Source: Alteromonas sp. ASW11-130 (GTDB lineage: Bacteria; Pseudomonadota; Gammaproteobacteria; Enterobacterales; Alteromonadaceae). From it: DNA of 64,000 nt. Positions 46,178-55,110 of the stretch are shown here, piece after piece. A program made the translations under genes and the position numbers. The stretch lies in NCBI RefSeq assembly GCF_026183735.1, contig NZ_JAPFRE010000027.1:17703-81702 (forward strand), read 5' to 3'. Numbering within the stretch: the stretch's first letter is position 1; each line of letters opens with the position of its first letter. Below the pieces are notes generated by a model, which worked only from the letters and a program-made list of their open reading frames with translations, made no database searches and was not told the origin of the DNA.

Positions 46178-47533
46178 TTATGGCGTTAATATCTCTTTCC
46201 CGCTTCCATGCTTAGGAATGAATAAGGTGGTATATAAGCGCGCAGCGAACTCGTCTGTCATTCCAGAAATGTAATCCGCAATGATGCGTTGTCCATTGTC
46301 GTGTTTTGCAGCCTCTCGCCAGCGTTGCCTGGTATTTTCGGGAAGTAGCCTTTCCGGATCTGAAGAAAAAGCTTCGAACAGTTCCATTACAATTTGCTGG
46401 CCTTTATATTCAAGTAACTGTACTTCGGGTTTTCGAATGACTTTTTCAAATACGAAGCGTTTGAACTGTCCCAGTGCTTTCAAATACGTTTCAGGCAGGT
46501 GGGCATTGTAAGCGAGTAACGGGTGCTCAAATTGTTCATTCTGGTGGACCTTAATGGCAGTAATAAAACAATTTACTAAGGCACCAATGGCGTTCTTACG
46601 TTCGTATTGATAGTTGCTAAAAAGTTTTTCAGCGAGAGCATGAATTTCAGTTGAAAGCCACGGAACGTGAAGGTCTTTTACTGGCTCAGCTATGCCTTCT
46701 ATGAAGTCACGTAGGGTAATCATTTGCATTGCAATAGCATCTTCTAAGTCATGGATTCCATAGGCAATGTCATCGGCTAATTCCATGATCGAACAATCAA
46801 ACGACTTAAAGCGGGTTTTGTGGTGACGATCTTCAAATTGGCTGTAACTCATAAAGGCCGTTTTATCTGCCTCGCTTATTGGTTCCAGTAACCACGTGAA
46901 CAACTTTTCATCGCATCGGTATAAGCCTTTGGGGGGCATGCCATGTTCGGCCTTTACCTGACGTAAGGACGTCGGGCGCGCGGCTGACTGATGATGGGTC
47001 AGGTTGTCGATGAAATTCGGATATTTTATTAATCCTAATATACTGCGGCGACAAAGATTCATTCCGTGATGTTCGGTATAGGGTTCAAGACGCGTTACGA
47101 TTCGAAATGTCTGTCCATTACCCTCAAATCCACCATGTTCCTGCATCATAAAATGAAGCGCAATTTCTCCGCCATGACCAAAAGGAGGGTGGCCGATATC
47201 ATGTGCAAGGCATAGCGTTTCAATTAAATTACTATCAAGTTGGAGTTGTGTGGTTTCCGTGGGAAATTTTTTCTGTAACTGTGCAGCGATCCCGGTGCCG
47301 ATTTGAGCAGCTTCAAGAGAGTGAGTAAGACGGGTACGATAAAAATCGCTAATCCCAACCCCCAAAACCTGCGTTTTTGCCTGTAGTCGTCGAAACGCAG
47401 CCGAATGAAGCACTCTGGCTTTATCGCGCTGAAATGGGTTGCGATGATCACCATCTCTATTTTGGCTGCGTGGTAGATGACGTTCTAACCAAGGGGACGC
47501 CCAATTATTATTTTCATCTTCGTCTATAAACAT
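46178..47533 (-). CDS. dGTP triphosphohydrolase-like protein (Dgt family)
   Basis: HD-superfamily hydrolase that cleaves dNTPs to nucleoside and triphosphate, 451 residues. HD site: H71 (LTHSLEAAQ), H111-D112 (LAHDIGHPPFGHGG), with the matching C-terminal ADDIAYGIHDLEDAI. The RNPFQRDKARVLHSAAFRRLQAKTQV opening is the dGTPase type 2 form (written here as region 31-56). Such enzymes shape dNTP pools and limit phage replication in some hosts. It follows yfbR by 14 bases, so alaA-yfbR-dgt may be one operon. Confidence 0.92.
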   Translation of the reverse strand: MFIDEDENNNWASPWLERHLPRSQNRDGDHRNPFQRDKARVLHSAAFRRLQAKTQVLGVGISDFYRTRLTHSLEAAQIGTGIAAQLQKKFPTETTQLQLDSNLIETLCLAHDIGHPPFGHGGEIALHFMMQEHGGFEGNGQTFRIVTRLEPYTEHHGMNLCRRSILGLIKYPNFIDNLTHHQSAARPTSLRQVKAEHGMPPKGLYRCDEKLFTWLLEPISEADKTAFMSYSQFEDRHHKTRFKSFDCSIMELADDIAYGIHDLEDAIAMQMITLRDFIEGIAEPVKDLHVPWLSTEIHALAEKLFSNYQYERKNAIGALVNCFITAIKVHQNEQFEHPLLAYNAHLPETYLKALGQFKRFVFEKVIRKPEVQLLEYKGQQIVMELFEAFSSDPERLLPENTRQRWREAAKHDNGQRIIADYISGMTDEFAARLYTTLFIPKHGSGKEILTP

Positions 47534-47547
47534 AGTTACAGCATCCT

Positions 47548-48189
47548 TTATTTTTCTTGATTAGTCGTATCGGCACTACGTTTCATAAATTCACTTTCAT
47601 TCAGTGTAATTTCATCCAAACTTAGGGAAAAGCTCGGTACGTATTGGGTCAGAAAATAGTCCACCTCGGGTGAGTGATATTCCTTTAGCATTTTATCGAG
47701 CCGTTTCTTGGCCACCATAAACTCGCGGTTGCCCGCCGCCAACTCTTCCAACGTTTTTAAATAAGCACAAATTACATCGGCAGCTTTAACAACAAATGCT
47801 TCTTCTTCACTGTGATGCGCGCCATCAATCAGGCGCGCATAATCTTCTTTAAATGCTTCAGGTGCCATATCTATCAAGGCTTGCTCGGCAGCAGATTCAA
47901 TTTTTTTGTATTCTTCTTTAATTGCTGGGTTAAAGTATTTAACTGGCGTGGGTAAATCACCTGTAAGCACTTCCGATACGTCATGAAACATTGCCAGTGT
48001 CGCAATTCGCTCAGGGTTTAGCTGACCTTCAAAAAAGCGGTTTTTAATTAACGCTAATGCATGGGCAACCATGGCAACTTGAAGGCTGTGTTCCTGTACG
48101 TTTTCAATCCTAACATTGCGCATTAATGGCCAGCGATGAATTAGTTTCATACGCGCCAGATGGGCAAAAAAATGACTGCCTTGTTCCAA
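47548..48189 (-). CDS. yfbR: 5'-deoxynucleotidase YfbR
   Basis: Dephosphorylates deoxyribonucleoside 5'-monophosphates. 213 residues from a TTG at 48189, which gives [16 protein letters not shown] as in E. coli and has GGAG 9 bases upstream in the alaA end; a TTG at 48204 is a longer alternative. HD site His34 ([10 protein letters not shown]), His69-Asp70 ([15 protein letters not shown]). It follows alaA after 4 bases, the conserved yfbQ-yfbR order. Confidence 0.93.
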   Translation of the reverse strand: MEQGSHFFAHLARMKLIHRWPLMRNVRIENVQEHSLQVAMVAHALALIKNRFFEGQLNPERIATLAMFHDVSEVLTGDLPTPVKYFNPAIKEEYKKIESAAEQALIDMAPEAFKEDYARLIDGAHHSEEEAFVVKAADVICAYLKTLEELAAGNREFMVAKKRLDKMLKEYHSPEVDYFLTQYVPSFSLSLDEITLNESEFMKRSADTTNQEK

Positions 48190-48193
48190 TGCT

Positions 48194-49417
48194 CTACACT
48201 CCAATTTGTTTGTAATGTCTAAAAAAATGCTGAATGCGCGTAAGTGCGGGAATCAGAATATCGCTGTGAGGTAAAAATACTAAGCGAAAGTAGGTACCCT
48301 GATGTAAGTTGAATGCTCGTCCATGTACTAGCAGAATTTTTTCTGAACTTAACAAATCTAACACCATTTGCTCGTCATTTTTGATAGAAAACTTTTTTTC
48401 ATCTACTCGAGCGAAACAATACATCGCACCCATTGGTTTTACGCAGTGAACGCCGTCAATTTCATTTAACATGGTGCTAGCTAAATCCCGTTGGACCTTA
48501 AGCCTGCCTCCATCAATAATCAAATCATTGATACTTTGGTATCCACCTAATGCTGTCTGAATAGCAGTCTGGCAGGGGACATTGGCACACATCCTCATTG
48601 AACAAAGCATGTTGATACCGTCGATATAGTCTTTTGCTACGCGTTTATTTCCACTGACCACTAACCAACCTGCTCGGAAGCCTGCAACGCGATAGTTTTT
48701 AGACAAGCCGCCTAAGGTCACACAGAATATTTCATCTGATAATGAGGCGATACAGGTATGCTTAGCGTGGTCATAAAGAATCTTATCGTAAATTTCATCG
48801 CTGAAAACGATTAAATTATGTTGCTTTGCAAGTTCGACAACCTCTTCCAGTAACGTTCGGTCATATACTGCGCCAGTGGGGTTATTGGGGTTGATCAGTA
48901 CAATTGCACGGGTTTTCTTGGTGAGCTTGCTTTTTATGTCTTCAATATCTGGAAACCAGTTTGCCTGCTCATCACAGACATAGTGGACAGGCGTGCCTGA
49001 AGATAGGCTTACGGCTGCCGTCCAAAGGGGGTAGTCAGGACTCGGTAACAATACTTCATCACCAGTGTTTAACAATGCTTGCATGGCAATCATGATCATT
49101 TCTGAAACGCCGTTGCCAATAAATACATCATCTACCCGTATGTCTTGAATGTCCATTTGCTGATAGTACTGCATCACAGCAACCCGGGCGGCATAAATAC
49201 CTGCAGAATCCGAATAGCCCTGGGAGGTAGGCAGATTATGGATGACATCTCGTAAAATATCGTCGGGAGCGTCAAAACCAAAGGGGGCGGGGTTGCCGAT
49301 ATTCAACTTTAGAATACGATGACCTTCATCTTCCATTTTTCTAGCTTGAGCAGCAATGGGCCCACGAATGTCATAACAAACATTATCCAATTTATGAGAG
49401 CGAGCTACAGGTTTCAT
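48194..49417 (-). CDS. alaA: Glutamate-pyruvate aminotransferase AlaA (YfbQ)
   Basis: PLP aminotransferase class I making alanine from pyruvate and glutamate. 407 residues from the ATG at 49417; a GTG at 49426 is possible. Seen: [43 protein letters not shown], the PLP Lys in [13 protein letters not shown]. Close throughout to E. coli AlaA. First gene of an alaA-yfbR-dgt series. Confidence 0.95.
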   Translation of the reverse strand: MKPVARSHKLDNVCYDIRGPIAAQARKMEDEGHRILKLNIGNPAPFGFDAPDDILRDVIHNLPTSQGYSDSAGIYAARVAVMQYYQQMDIQDIRVDDVFIGNGVSEMIMIAMQALLNTGDEVLLPSPDYPLWTAAVSLSSGTPVHYVCDEQANWFPDIEDIKSKLTKKTRAIVLINPNNPTGAVYDRTLLEEVVELAKQHNLIVFSDEIYDKILYDHAKHTCIASLSDEIFCVTLGGLSKNYRVAGFRAGWLVVSGNKRVAKDYIDGINMLCSMRMCANVPCQTAIQTALGGYQSINDLIIDGGRLKVQRDLASTMLNEIDGVHCVKPMGAMYCFARVDEKKFSIKNDEQMVLDLLSSEKILLVHGRAFNLHQGTYFRLVFLPHSDILIPALTRIQHFFRHYKQIGV

Positions 49418-49717
49418 ATTGTCCACTGATGAAGAAAAGTGATATCAGAGTATCGTAACGCACGGTGTAGTGTTAAGAACTATTTTTAAATGAAATAGTA
49501 ATAATTCAACGCGTTTTCACCAAATTTATAAGAATTAAAACCTGGCATTCACCTCGTTAGCTTCACGTGAACATAGCCTACTGCAATAGTAGAAAAAATA
49601 GCGCCTTCTGCATCCGAATTATTTTTAAAAAGTTTATCTTTCATCACTCAAAATTTGGTATTTACAGCACCAACGAAATAATTGTTTACTCAATAAACAT
49701 TCGGTTACAAAGTCGTT

Positions 49718-49746
49718 TTGTACTCAGCCTGAACTACGCTTATAAA
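49718..49746 (+). promoter_or_regulatory. Sigma-70-like promoter upstream of the LRAT-domain gene
   Basis: -35 TTGTAC (49718-49723), 17-bp spacer, -10 TATAAA (49741-49746), giving a transcript of about 45 bases before the ATG at 49797. The rest of the 379-bp gap between alaA and this gene holds no other supported feature. Confidence 0.65.
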
Positions 49747-49796
49747 TATAGAAAGAGTGGGTGATAAAACTAAAATACTGTTTATAGAGAGGTGGT

Positions 49797-50324
49797 ATGC
49801 CATTACCATTGATTTGGCTAGGAGCCGGTTTGGTTGCCGCTGCCGCAGGTGTGGAATTTGCCCGCGAGCAACAAAAAGCGTCCGGTGACGTGGGTGTTTT
49901 TCCTGGAGAGTGCGATAAAAAAGTCCTCCCCATAGACGGTGCCATTGTGTGTTGTGGTATCTATGGCGTTTTCCAACATACTGGCATATGGCTAGATGAT
50001 AAAGTCGTGGAGTTAGCTGGTACAGGGTTAATTCGGGCGATTTCTCCTGCGCGTTTTTTAGCTAACCGTAGTGGGGACAAAATTTTCGTTGCCTGCGATG
50101 AAAGGCGCAATGTGCTGGCAAGTCCAGATATTATAACTCGTACAAGCGAAACGATTTTCCAGTATTCTAAATACGATTTGGTGGAAAATAACTGTCATCG
50201 CTATGTGAATAGATGTTTAACGGGTAAAAACCCGCCAATAGCACGGTTTGCGCAACTCAATGCAGCGATAGCGAGACATTATAAATCCCCTGTTAGATGG
50301 CAACAAACGGTAACAAGCACCTAA
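49797..50324 (+). CDS. LRAT-domain (NlpC/P60-superfamily) protein
   Basis: 175 residues with an AGAGG site. A hydrophobic N-terminal segment (about 5-20) may anchor it. The LRAT core is VFQHTGIWLDD with His61 and VENNCHRYVNRC with Cys133, the Cys-His pair of the permuted papain-like fold used by LRAT/HRASLS acyltransferases. The order His then Cys marks the circular permutation. Bacterial members are poorly studied; acyl transfer or hydrolysis is inferred. It is upstream of the DUF2189 gene on the same strand (117-base gap). Confidence 0.72.
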   Translation: MPLPLIWLGAGLVAAAAGVEFAREQQKASGDVGVFPGECDKKVLPIDGAIVCCGIYGVFQHTGIWLDDKVVELAGTGLIRAISPARFLANRSGDKIFVACDERRNVLASPDIITRTSETIFQYSKYDLVENNCHRYVNRCLTGKNPPIARFAQLNAAIARHYKSPVRWQQTVTST

Positions 50325-50441
50325 ATTGATAATTAATCAATGTAAAAAGTTGAGAAGCCTGCGATCTCTGCCTATCGTAAATATAGGTTAGATGTGAATC
50401 GACACGTCCGAAATACCTAGTCACCATCATTTGGGGGAAAT

Positions 50442-51236
50442 ATGTCGCAGCACTTTAAAGAAACACCTCGGAACGCTATTACTGAAAGTGGAATAGCACG
50501 CGTTATTCCGTGTAAGGAATTAGATGTCAGCGATCCAATCAAATGGCTATCGCTTGGATTTCAGGATATTAAACGAGCGCCGGGAATCTCATTATTTTAC
50601 GGAATAATGTTTGCTATTATTCCGTGGGCCATTACCGGGCTAGTAGCAATGACCGGGTGGCATCTAGTCATCTTACCCGCCCTTATATGTTTTATGTTGC
50701 TTGGCCCGTACTTAGCCGCAGGTTTGTATGATGTAAGCTGGGAGATGGAAAAACAGCATACACCCAGTTTAAGACATTCTTTAAATGCGATGAAACGTAA
50801 TGCGGTGCACGAATGGGGCTTCGCTGTACTGTTAATTGTACTTATGATCTTTTGGTTACGGGTCGCATCGCTGATCCATGCAATTTACCCACCCACTTAT
50901 GATGAAACATATCAAAGCTTTATCCCCTTTTTAGCAGTAGGGACTTTTGTCGGCATGATATTTACTGTGGTGTTGTTATTTATAAGCGCATTTACCCAGC
51001 CAATATTAATGGAACGCAAAGTCGACTTAGCTACGGCGGTTCTAACCAGTGTGAATGCAGTGTGGGAAAACAAGGTGCCTATGTTTATCTGGGGAGGTAT
51101 TATTTTTTCTTGCGTGGCGCTAGGATTCCTTACCGCGTTTATCGGTTTTGTTTTTCTCATGCCTTTGCTAGGTTACGCCTCTTGGCACGCTTACATTGAC
51201 GCGATTACTACTAAAAAGCCCCGTAATTACGTATAA
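50442..51236 (+). CDS. DUF2189 membrane protein
   Basis: 264 residues with a GGGGGA site. Six hydrophobic helices (roughly 45-70, 72-95, 125-145, 165-190, 212-235, 236-255). PIKWLSLGFQDIKRAPGISLFYG is the DUF2189 signature (region 32-55), and GPYLAAGLYDVSWEMEKQ is conserved. Genes of this family often sit near cytochrome oxidase assembly genes; not so here. Function unknown. A hairpin follows. Confidence 0.8.
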   Translation: MSQHFKETPRNAITESGIARVIPCKELDVSDPIKWLSLGFQDIKRAPGISLFYGIMFAIIPWAITGLVAMTGWHLVILPALICFMLLGPYLAAGLYDVSWEMEKQHTPSLRHSLNAMKRNAVHEWGFAVLLIVLMIFWLRVASLIHAIYPPTYDETYQSFIPFLAVGTFVGMIFTVVLLFISAFTQPILMERKVDLATAVLTSVNAVWENKVPMFIWGGIIFSCVALGFLTAFIGFVFLMPLLGYASWHAYIDAITTKKPRNYV

Positions 51237-51260
51237 AATGTTAAAAGTTTACTCTCCTTT

Positions 51261-51293
51261 GGCTTTTCGACATCATCTTCGTGTCGAAAAGCC
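51261..51293 (+). terminator. Hairpin terminator after the DUF2189 gene
   Basis: 12-bp perfect stem GGCTTTTCGACA (51261-51272) / TGTCGAAAAGCC (51282-51293) with a 9-base loop, followed by CACTTCTTTTA. T-rich but interrupted. Confidence 0.75.
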
Positions 51294-51540
51294 CACTTCT
51301 TTTATATTAATTCCTAACTAAAACTCATTCTTTAGTACTTTTCTTACTAACTAACATTGACAAGCTCAATACGATCAGAGGCTTATTAATATAAGGTTCT
51401 GGTTATTTGTCGATTTACAATAATTTTACTTTCAGACTAAAAAAATACAACAGAACTTATCGTTGTTTTCAGCCATTAATAATGAGTGGAAAGCTGAACC
51501 CACAGCCAAAATCGTTACGCCATATGGTTGGTTCAATACA

Positions 51541-51610
51541 GTGAAACGTGAAACGTGAAACGTGAAAAGTGAAAAGTGAAAAGTGGAAGGTGAAAAGTGT
51601 AAGGGGAAAA
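51541..51610 (+). repeat. Heptanucleotide tandem repeat adjoining a start region
   Basis: Consecutive 7-mers: GTGAAAC three times, GTGAAAA three times, GTGGAAG, GTGAAAA, GTGTAAG, then a degenerate GGGAAAA. The last two units overlap the ribosome site (AAGGGG, 51601-51606) of the following gene. Confidence 0.9.
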
Positions 51611-51612
51611 CT

Positions 51613-51843
51613 ATGCAAGTATTACTTTTAACAACAACGTTTGGCGCATATTTATTGAGCGCGACCCTTTCTACAGCATTTGTTAGGTCGATTGATACGT
51701 CGGCCGCTGAGCAGGTACGATTTATCGGTGAAACAAAAGTACCGGATTTTGTTAGGCCATTGTGCGGGGTGATATCGGGCTACTTCGAAAAATATCTTCC
51801 GGCAGGTGGGCTAAATAGCCTCATTACCAGAAACGATACTTAA
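51613..51843 (+). CDS. Small predicted membrane protein, unknown
   Basis: 76 residues from the ATG at 51613 with AAGGGG 6 bases upstream. One hydrophobic helix (about 3-22, LLLTTTFGAYLLSATLS), then a hydrophilic tail. A frame extending upstream to 51583 uses the 7-bp repeat as codons and is less likely. No family recognised. The following 200 bases up to 52044 contain no other gene. Confidence 0.5.
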   Translation: MQVLLLTTTFGAYLLSATLSTAFVRSIDTSAAEQVRFIGETKVPDFVRPLCGVISGYFEKYLPAGGLNSLITRNDT

Positions 51844-52044
51844 TTTAGCCATTGCAACAGGCGGGTTACATTGTAACGGCGAAAACCTATTCTATTTGCA
51901 CAAAGGAGGGGTGCGCGAACAGAACATAATTTTCTTGCTAGCGCACCCAATTTACGAATGAAATTAATGGAAATTGGTAAGAGACTGCTAAATTTCACAG
52001 CCTCTAAATCGGAGGTTAATTATTGTTGGTATGTGTTGCTTAAT

Positions 52045-55000
52045 TCATATCCGTATCCAGCGGGATATCCTTGCGTGACTTTCAAGGAAAAGCCTTTGGG
52101 TATGACATCTAAGCTTAAGCAACGAAACGTACGTCAGGGGTACCAAGAACAAACTTGTGAACGTTGAAAACAACAATCCACCAATAATGGCGATGGCCAT
52201 AGGTGAATAAGGCGGACCGTCGCCGCCTATCCGCGTTGCGCCTATGGCAAGTGGTACCAGCCCCAATACGGTGGTGGCGACAGTCATCAATATGGGGCGT
52301 ATTCGCGAAGCGCAACCCTCTAGAACTGCGTTATAGAGGGACTTGCCCTCGGCAATTAGTTGATTGATTCTATGGACCAAGACTATGCCATTGTTTACCA
52401 CGATGCCCATTAAAATTAACATGCCTATCATCGCCATTATCGACATAGAGGTGCCGGTTACCATAAATGCCCAGAAAACGCCCGTAAATGAAAATAGCAG
52501 CGAAGTAATGACAGCGGAAGGTAACAATAGCGACTCGAATAGTGCCGCCATGACAATATAAATCATGCACACTGCTAGCACTAAATTGAGTTGCATTACG
52601 CCGCTGGCTTCATCCTGTCTGCGGAAGCTTCCATCGAAAGTCCATGAATACCCATTTGGAAGTGCTACGTACGCCAGGGCGCCCTCTATTCGCTCGCGAG
52701 CCTGCTCTATGGTGACGTCTTTCTCAAGATTCGCGCCAATGGTAATAGCGTTTTGCCTAAAGTTACGCGTAATCATAGAGGGTTGAGGTTTTATCGAAAT
52801 GTCAGCAATCATGTTCAACGTCAGCGTTTTACCTTCAAGGTAGGTTAAATGCAGTTTTTTTAAGTTTTCGACAGATTCTTGAATGTCTTTTCCGTATAGT
52901 AAACTCACATTAACTTCGCCTGCATCACCGTAGCGAAATGTACGCAAATTTCTTCCTCTAAGTGCAGTAGAAATTAGCTGTGCTACATCCGCTGTATTGA
53001 GATGAAAGCGGTTGATTTTTTCTCTATCTAATCGAATTTGAATTTCCTGGCGTTCGCCACCAAAGTCAGGTCGTACATCGGCTAAACCATCAATTCCAGC
53101 AATTATCGGCGTAATTTGCGTGGCTATCTTTCGTAAATGTTCTGACGTTTCCCCAAGCAGCGTAAGTCTAACACCACCACCATTGCCTTCTTCCCATTGA
53201 AATGAAGGACGCGCCCGTGCAAAAGCAGGCATCGCTTCACGAATTTGTTTTTTCAGTTCGTTGACATCAACAGGGAGATCTTCTGTTAAAGTAAGACCAG
53301 AAACAGCGTACCCCGCCGTAAAATACGAATACACTTGCTTAATATGAAATTTTTCCTGATTGGTGTATAAAAACGCTTCCATCTTATTGACTGTTTGTTC
53401 GACTTCTTCAAGGCTGTAATTGTGAGTGATATGGTAGTTAAGCCACACTCTTTCTGGGTCATTATTACCTTCCTCATCGCTGGTAACTACCTGCATCGGA
53501 ATAACCGTACTGATCAAAATCAGCACAGCTACAATGGCGGTTTTGCCTTGATGCTTCATAGTCCAATCCAGAACGTTACGATATTTTCTGATGTAGTATG
53601 GCTGGCTGTTCATCCTTTTACGCGGCACAGGCAATTTGCTGGTCAGTAATGGGATCAGGGTTTGGGAAATAACGAGAGATGCGAACAAAGATATGCAGAT
53701 AGCTATGGCTACATGTTCAAGAAATATCGTTACATCAATTTTTACCCCCACAATATTGGGTAAAAACACAATCGCTGTGGTTGCGGTGCCAGCTATAACC
53801 GCCAGACTGACCTTACTGACCCCCGTCTGGATGGCGGTGGCGGTATCTGAATGATGTTCCCGCTCTTGAAAGATACTTTCGGTAATAACCACCGCATTAT
53901 CAACCAACATCCCAACAGCAAGTAATAATCCCATCAACGATAAAACATTCAGGGTGTAGCCCATCATGTACATCACACCAAGAGTAATGCAGATAGAGAA
54001 TGGTACGGACAATACAACAATTAACGTCGTAGTAAGTTGGCGAAGAAATAAAAACAATACAATAATGGATAGCGCTGCGCCAAGTAGTCCTGCTTTAACC
54101 AAATCGGAAAGCGAAGAAGTCACACTTCTGGCAATATCATCCATCACAAACAAACTTATGCCATTGAAAGCCGGATCTTGTTTGGCTTGTTCGACAACCT
54201 TCATTACTGCATCCGATACTTCCACTAAGTTGCTACTGGATTCACGAAACACGTTAAAGCCGACCGCAAAGGTTCTGTCCAGATGGCGGCCCTCATTTCT
54301 ACGTGGGGTTTCATAAGTGACAGTAGCGATGTCTTGTAATTGAAGGCCTGGTTGGATAATAAGCTCCTTATAGTCATTTAAATCGGTAAACTGGCCCACT
54401 GGGTTGACTAGAATTTTCTGATTTTCTCCATGCAGATGCCCGGCCGTTAATGAAAAGTTTGCTTTACCTAATGCATCATAAAGCTTTGCGGTGTCAACAT
54501 GCATAGATGCTATACGCTCAGGAATGAGGCGAATAGCGACCTGTTTTTGTAGTACACCATACAACTCAACTTTAGATACTCCGGGCACACGTTCCATCTG
54601 ACGTTTTAAGTTACGATCCAGTAAATCGTACGCGTTAGATAAATCACGTTCGCTGGAAACTCGCAACTGAAAGATAGGCATGTCATTGGTATTGAACTTA
54701 AATACCAAGACACGTTCAACATCGTTGGGTAACAGATGACGGATAGCGTCAACTTTTTCTCTTGCTTCGATGCTTTTAGCCTTTATATTTTCGTCCCAGG
54801 CAAATTCCACCATTATCTCGGCGCGATCTTCAAATGATGTGGCCTGAAGACGTTTAATGCCGGACATAGTCGCTATAGCTTCTTCTACCGGCCTGGTAAT
54901 CAAACGTTCAATTTCCATTGGCGTTGCATTCTGATAAGGAACCTGAATGACCATTTGAGGAATATCAATACCAGGAAACTTTTCTAGGGGGAGCAACTTC

Positions 55001-55110
55001 CCAGCTGCAATACCAAAAAGCAATAACGAGAAAAATACCATACATATCGTTACCGGACGTTTCATTGCAAATCGCGCTAATCCGGCACCTGTAACGGTAA
55101 ACTTATCCAT
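52045..55110 (-). CDS. RND efflux pump permease, second subunit (AcrB/MdtC type)
   Basis: 1021 residues from the ATG at 55110, which has GAGGAG 7 bases upstream; longer starts lie inside the preceding gene. Twelve membrane helices in the RND arrangement (one N-terminal, six around 335-560, six at the C-terminal end), with two large periplasmic loops. Conserved blocks FSICITLGVMYMMGYTLNVLSLMGLLLAVGMLVDNAVV (region about 375-412) include the acidic relay residue in GMLVDNAVV. It overlaps the first RND gene by 8 bases and must be made with it. Substrate unknown. Confidence 0.92.
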   Translation of the reverse strand: MDKFTVTGAGLARFAMKRPVTICMVFFSLLLFGIAAGKLLPLEKFPGIDIPQMVIQVPYQNATPMEIERLITRPVEEAIATMSGIKRLQATSFEDRAEIMVEFAWDENIKAKSIEAREKVDAIRHLLPNDVERVLVFKFNTNDMPIFQLRVSSERDLSNAYDLLDRNLKRQMERVPGVSKVELYGVLQKQVAIRLIPERIASMHVDTAKLYDALGKANFSLTAGHLHGENQKILVNPVGQFTDLNDYKELIIQPGLQLQDIATVTYETPRRNEGRHLDRTFAVGFNVFRESSSNLVEVSDAVMKVVEQAKQDPAFNGISLFVMDDIARSVTSSLSDLVKAGLLGAALSIIVLFLFLRQLTTTLIVVLSVPFSICITLGVMYMMGYTLNVLSLMGLLLAVGMLVDNAVVITESIFQEREHHSDTATAIQTGVSKVSLAVIAGTATTAIVFLPNIVGVKIDVTIFLEHVAIAICISLFASLVISQTLIPLLTSKLPVPRKRMNSQPYYIRKYRNVLDWTMKHQGKTAIVAVLILISTVIPMQVVTSDEEGNNDPERVWLNYHITHNYSLEEVEQTVNKMEAFLYTNQEKFHIKQVYSYFTAGYAVSGLTLTEDLPVDVNELKKQIREAMPAFARARPSFQWEEGNGGGVRLTLLGETSEHLRKIATQITPIIAGIDGLADVRPDFGGERQEIQIRLDREKINRFHLNTADVAQLISTALRGRNLRTFRYGDAGEVNVSLLYGKDIQESVENLKKLHLTYLEGKTLTLNMIADISIKPQPSMITRNFRQNAITIGANLEKDVTIEQARERIEGALAYVALPNGYSWTFDGSFRRQDEASGVMQLNLVLAVCMIYIVMAALFESLLLPSAVITSLLFSFTGVFWAFMVTGTSMSIMAMIGMLILMGIVVNNGIVLVHRINQLIAEGKSLYNAVLEGCASRIRPILMTVATTVLGLVPLAIGATRIGGDGPPYSPMAIAIIGGLLFSTFTSLFLVPLTYVSLLKLRCHTQRLFLESHARISRWIRI

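Noticed and set aside
51958..52167. Plus-strand frame of 69 codons overlapping the end of the RND permease
   Set aside because: The overlap runs antiparallel to a conserved coding end, and the product has no features.
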